In this document: positions 6,359 to 8,525 of the stretch, piece by piece | How positions within the stretch are numbered: position 1 is the stretch's first letter | Layout: every line of letters begins with the position of its first letter | Assembly: GCA_035720945.1 (NCBI GenBank) | Contig: DASTNK010000099.1 | Span: 1-8,525 of the forward strand | DNA from: SCQX01 sp035720945 | Lineage (GTDB): Bacteria; Pseudomonadota; Gammaproteobacteria; Burkholderiales; Burkholderiaceae_B | Direction of reading: 5' to 3' | Length of the DNA stretch: 8,525 nt | The notes under the pieces: generated by a model | Database searches by the model: none | What the model saw: only the letters and a program-made list of their open reading frames with translations | What the model was told of the DNA's origin: nothing | Made by a program: the position numbers and the translations under genes

Positions 6359-6384
6359 ATGTGCGTTTCATCCAGAATCCCGCC

Positions 6385-7494
6385 ATGCAAGACGATACCT
6401 CCCCCACAGATGTGACCTATGGCGCCACCCGGGCGCGCTTCCTCGAAGCGGCCGAACGTTGTGGCGCGCGGCTGACCCACCATCTTCACCCGCTCAAGGG
6501 GATGAACGGCGAAGACCTCCACACCGACGTGGCGGTCGTGGCGGCGCCGGGAACGCGCAAGTGGCTGGTGTCGGTTTCCGGCACCCACGGAGTGGAAGGC
6601 TATTACGGTTCCCTGTGCCAGACGCGATACCTCGACCATCTGCACGCGCGGCAGGCCGACCCGCAAGTCGGCCTGCTGATGGTGCATCTCATCAATCCAT
6701 GGGGCACGTCCTGGAAGCGGCGCGTCAACGAAGACAACATGGATCTGAATCGCAACTACCTGGATTTCGACAAACCCCTGCCCCGGAACCCCCTGTACGA
6801 AACCGTGCATGACTGCTTCCGCAAAGAAGCGGTCGAAGACCCGGGTCGCGAACGGGCCCGGCGCCTGTGGCGAGACAAGGTCGACGAAATGGGGCTGACC
6901 GCCCTCATGAATCACGTCGGCGCGGGACAATACCTTCACCAGGATGGCCTGTATTTCGGCGGCTTCGGCCCTTCGTGGTCGAACACTACGCTGCGCGCGA
7001 TCATGCGCGAACATCTGGCTGGCTGCACCGATGCCATCAGCTTCGATCTGCACACCGGCGCCGGCGCTTACGGCCATCCCATGCTGATGGCCATCGCCGA
7101 ACACGACTACCCAGGCATGGAAGACGCCAGGCGCCTTTATGGCGCCTGGCTCTACACGGTCCTGACCAGCGCCAGCCAGACCACCGATACCGGCATCTCC
7201 GCGGCCGCCACGGGCTATACGTCGCAAGCCATGATAGACCTGATGCAGGGCAAGCGCTTCACGCAGTTGGTCATCGAATGCGGTACGTACAAGGAAGGCG
7301 TGGGGCATCAGGCGCTGCTCGACGACCATTTCCTGCATCTGCGCGGCGAGCCTGCGGGGCCGGAATTCGAGCGCGTCAAGAAAAGCCTCACGGAATTTTT
7401 CTACCCCGACGACGCCGACTGGCGCGAGCTGGTCTGGGTTCGAACCCGGCAGATCTTCGACCGGGCGCTGGCGGAGCTGGCGGACCGACACTAG
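6385..7494 (+). CDS. M14-like zinc hydrolase, DUF2817 family
   Basis: A 369-residue protein without signal peptide, so probably cytoplasmic. It carries the zinc carboxypeptidase (M14)/aspartoacylase-like pattern: SGTHGVEG with the HxxE zinc pair His68 and Glu71, DLNRNYLDF with the substrate-binding NRN (Arg123), DLHTG with the third zinc ligand His223, and VIECGTY with the candidate catalytic Glu298. That set and the length match the DUF2817 family, whose substrates are largely unknown. Related folds cleave C-terminal amino acids or N-acyl amino acids. I chose ATG 6385 because the family start (TYGATRARFLEAA) follows closely; a GTG at 6346 would add 13 residues and lies inside a hairpin. Both ribosome sites are weak. 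It diverges from the HisJQMP-like importer and is followed after 75 bp by a reductase gene, suggesting intracellular cleavage of an imported amino-acid derivative (inference). Confidence 0.82.
   Translation: MQDDTSPTDVTYGATRARFLEAAERCGARLTHHLHPLKGMNGEDLHTDVAVVAAPGTRKWLVSVSGTHGVEGYYGSLCQTRYLDHLHARQADPQVGLLMVHLINPWGTSWKRRVNEDNMDLNRNYLDFDKPLPRNPLYETVHDCFRKEAVEDPGRERARRLWRDKVDEMGLTALMNHVGAGQYLHQDGLYFGGFGPSWSNTTLRAIMREHLAGCTDAISFDLHTGAGAYGHPMLMAIAEHDYPGMEDARRLYGAWLYTVLTSASQTTDTGISAAATGYTSQAMIDLMQGKRFTQLVIECGTYKEGVGHQALLDDHFLHLRGEPAGPEFERVKKSLTEFFYPDDADWRELVWVRTRQIFDRALAELADRH
7126..7150 (+). repeat. Perfect 10-bp inverted repeat inside the hydrolase gene
   Basis: Arms GCCAGGCGCC (7126-7135) and GGCGCCTGGC (7141-7150) flank a TTTAT loop. 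In the protein this encodes part of EDARRLYGAWLY. The left arm is the same 10-mer found within the intercistronic hairpin at 5330-5339. It may be a chance product of GC-rich codons, or a site that affects mRNA folding or translation rate. Confidence 0.55.
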
Positions 7495-7569
7495 TGCCTG
7501 GACACCCGAACCTCCAGCTCGGGACATCACGGTGCGGTTTGAGATTTGATTGACAACGGAGGAATCATC

Positions 7570-8511
7570 ATGCGGTGGTTGATCGTGGGCGCGGGCGCGC
7601 TGGGCGGCTATTTCGGCGGACGGCTTCTGCAAGCCGGCGAAGACGTGACGTTCCTGGTGCGGCCACGACGCATGGCACAGCTTGGCACAACCGGCCTGGT
7701 CATCAAGAGTCCGCTCGGCGACGCTCACATCCCCTCACCACCTTGCGTGCTCGCCCAGGATCTGGCGGCCCCCTACGATATGGTGGTGGTGGGCTGCAAG
7801 GCCTATGACTTGACCGACGCCATGGCATCATTCGCCCCCGCGGTGGGGCCCGATACCGGCATCCTGCCCCTGCTCAACGGCATGCGTCACCTGGACCAGC
7901 TTTCGGCTCGCTTCGGCGCGAGCCGCGTGCTCGGCGGACTGTGCATCATCTCGGCCGCCTTGGATGCCGATGGCGCGGTCCAACACTACAACAACCTGCA
8001 CACCCTCACCTACGGCGAACTTGACGGATCGCGCTCAGACCGCATGCGCGCCATGGAAGCCGCGTTCGAACCCGCGAATGTCACCGCGCGCGCCAGCAAC
8101 GTCATCCTGCAGGAGATGTGGGAAAAGTGGGTGCTCATTTCCGCCGCCGCGGGGGCAACATGCCTGATGCGCGCCGCCATTTGCGACATCCTGGAGGTCG
8201 GTGCCATCGACCTGATCATCGGCATCCTGGACGACTGCGCCGCCATCGCTGCGGCCAACGGCTTCGCGCCGCGCCCGGAGGCGCGTGAGCGGATGGTCGC
8301 GTTCCTGACCGCCCCGGGCTCCACCATGACCGCATCGATGATGAAAGACATGGAGCGCCACGCCCGCATCGAAGGCGAACACATCATTGGCGATTTGATT
8401 TCCCGCGTGGGTCCCGGCACGTCCGCCCCGGTCCTGTTGCGTACCGTCCATGCCCACCTGCGCGCCTACGAAGCACGGCGCGCAAGAGAAGCCGCAACCC
8501 CGCCAACCTGA
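7570..8511 (+). CDS. Ketopantoate reductase-like NAD(P)H oxidoreductase (PanE/ApbA family)
   Basis: A 313-residue cytoplasmic oxidoreductase. It opens with a Rossmann dinucleotide site VGAGALGGYFGG (GxGxxG at 7-12); Arg31 and nearby arginines may prefer NADPH. VGCKAYD (Lys77) and LLNGM (Asn103-Gly104) follow the family. The helical C-terminal domain has the catalytic-type lysine (EMWEKW, Lys186), Ser256 and Glu268, aligned by eye with E. coli PanE Lys176, Ser244 and Glu256. However, the two Asn residues after the lysine in E. coli PanE (180, 184) are Ile190 and Ala194 here. Pantothenate synthesis is therefore doubtful, and another 2-keto acid is likely. The ATG at 7570 follows GGAGG (7558-7562) with seven-base spacing; a TTG eight codons upstream is unlikely. 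It lies 75 bp after the hydrolase gene, probably in the same operon. Confidence 0.85.
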   Translation: MRWLIVGAGALGGYFGGRLLQAGEDVTFLVRPRRMAQLGTTGLVIKSPLGDAHIPSPPCVLAQDLAAPYDMVVVGCKAYDLTDAMASFAPAVGPDTGILPLLNGMRHLDQLSARFGASRVLGGLCIISAALDADGAVQHYNNLHTLTYGELDGSRSDRMRAMEAAFEPANVTARASNVILQEMWEKWVLISAAAGATCLMRAAICDILEVGAIDLIIGILDDCAAIAAANGFAPRPEARERMVAFLTAPGSTMTASMMKDMERHARIEGEHIIGDLISRVGPGTSAPVLLRTVHAHLRAYEARRAREAATPPT

Positions 8512-8525
8512 GCAGCCGCCACGCA

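Larger units (their letters stand above)
6132..6384. promoter_or_regulatory. Divergent control region of the amino-acid transporter and hydrolase genes
   Basis: This 253-bp gap holds promoters for both divergent operons. The AT-rich part (about 6200-6310) contains candidate hexamers: rightward TATACA (6272-6277), 17 bp, TACGAT (6295-6300), with a further -10-like TAGAAT at 6301-6306; leftward TTGTAT (6273-6278), 16 bp, TACCAT (6251-6256), and a better -10 alone, TATATT (6202-6207), lacking a -35. Weak -35 boxes would fit activator dependence. The tandem repeats, palindrome and hairpin listed separately lie inside it. Exact promoter use is inferred. Confidence 0.5.

Noticed and set aside
6322..7728. 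Minus-strand open frame of 468 codons opposite the DUF2817 gene
   Set aside because: Antisense shadow that crosses two plus-strand genes and their gap and has no recognisable domain.

Overview
The window is GC-rich, tightly packed bacterial DNA. Codon use and the flavour of the proteins suggest a betaproteobacterium of the Alcaligenaceae type (Bordetella or Achromobacter-like); this is inferred from protein resemblance and not proven. There is no rRNA, tRNA, CRISPR array, insertion sequence or obvious phage gene.

Left block (1-2242, minus strand). Reading leftwards, this looks like one operon: a GpdQ-like binuclear metallophosphoesterase, a UgpC/MalK-type ABC ATPase, and the N-terminal third of a periplasmic solute-binding protein that runs off the left edge. 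A glycerophosphodiester-cleaving enzyme next to a glycerol-3-phosphate-type importer suggests scavenging of phospholipid head-group diesters or glycerol-3-phosphate. The permease genes are not in view.

Middle (2243-2996, plus strand). A 190-bp intergenic region separates that operon from a divergent gene for a 187-residue cytoplasmic protein made of HEAT/LRV-like helical repeats, of unknown function. It ends 18 bp before the stop codon of the convergent next operon.

Right-centre block (3015-6131, minus strand). This is a complete polar amino-acid ABC importer of the HisJQMP (histidine/lysine/arginine/ornithine) type, in the order binding protein, permease Q, permease M, ATPase P. A perfect GC hairpin lies between the binding-protein gene and the first permease, and the two permease genes overlap by four bases at a TTG start.

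Right block (6385-8511, plus strand). Two genes diverge from the importer: a cytoplasmic M14-like zinc hydrolase of the DUF2817 family and a ketopantoate-reductase-like (PanE/ApbA family) oxidoreductase lacking two Asn residues of the E. coli enzyme. The importer, hydrolase and reductase plausibly form an uptake-and-catabolism unit for an amino-acid derivative such as an N-acyl or peptide-linked amino acid. The substrate cannot be read from the sequence.

The most interesting non-coding part is the 253-bp divergent control region (6132-6384). It holds three direct repeats with an exact 24-bp period, a perfect TGTATATACA palindrome resembling GntR/HutC-type operators, and a strong leader hairpin just before the hydrolase gene. 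Apart from this the window is fairly ordinary metabolic and transport DNA; I see no clear new defence or mobile system.
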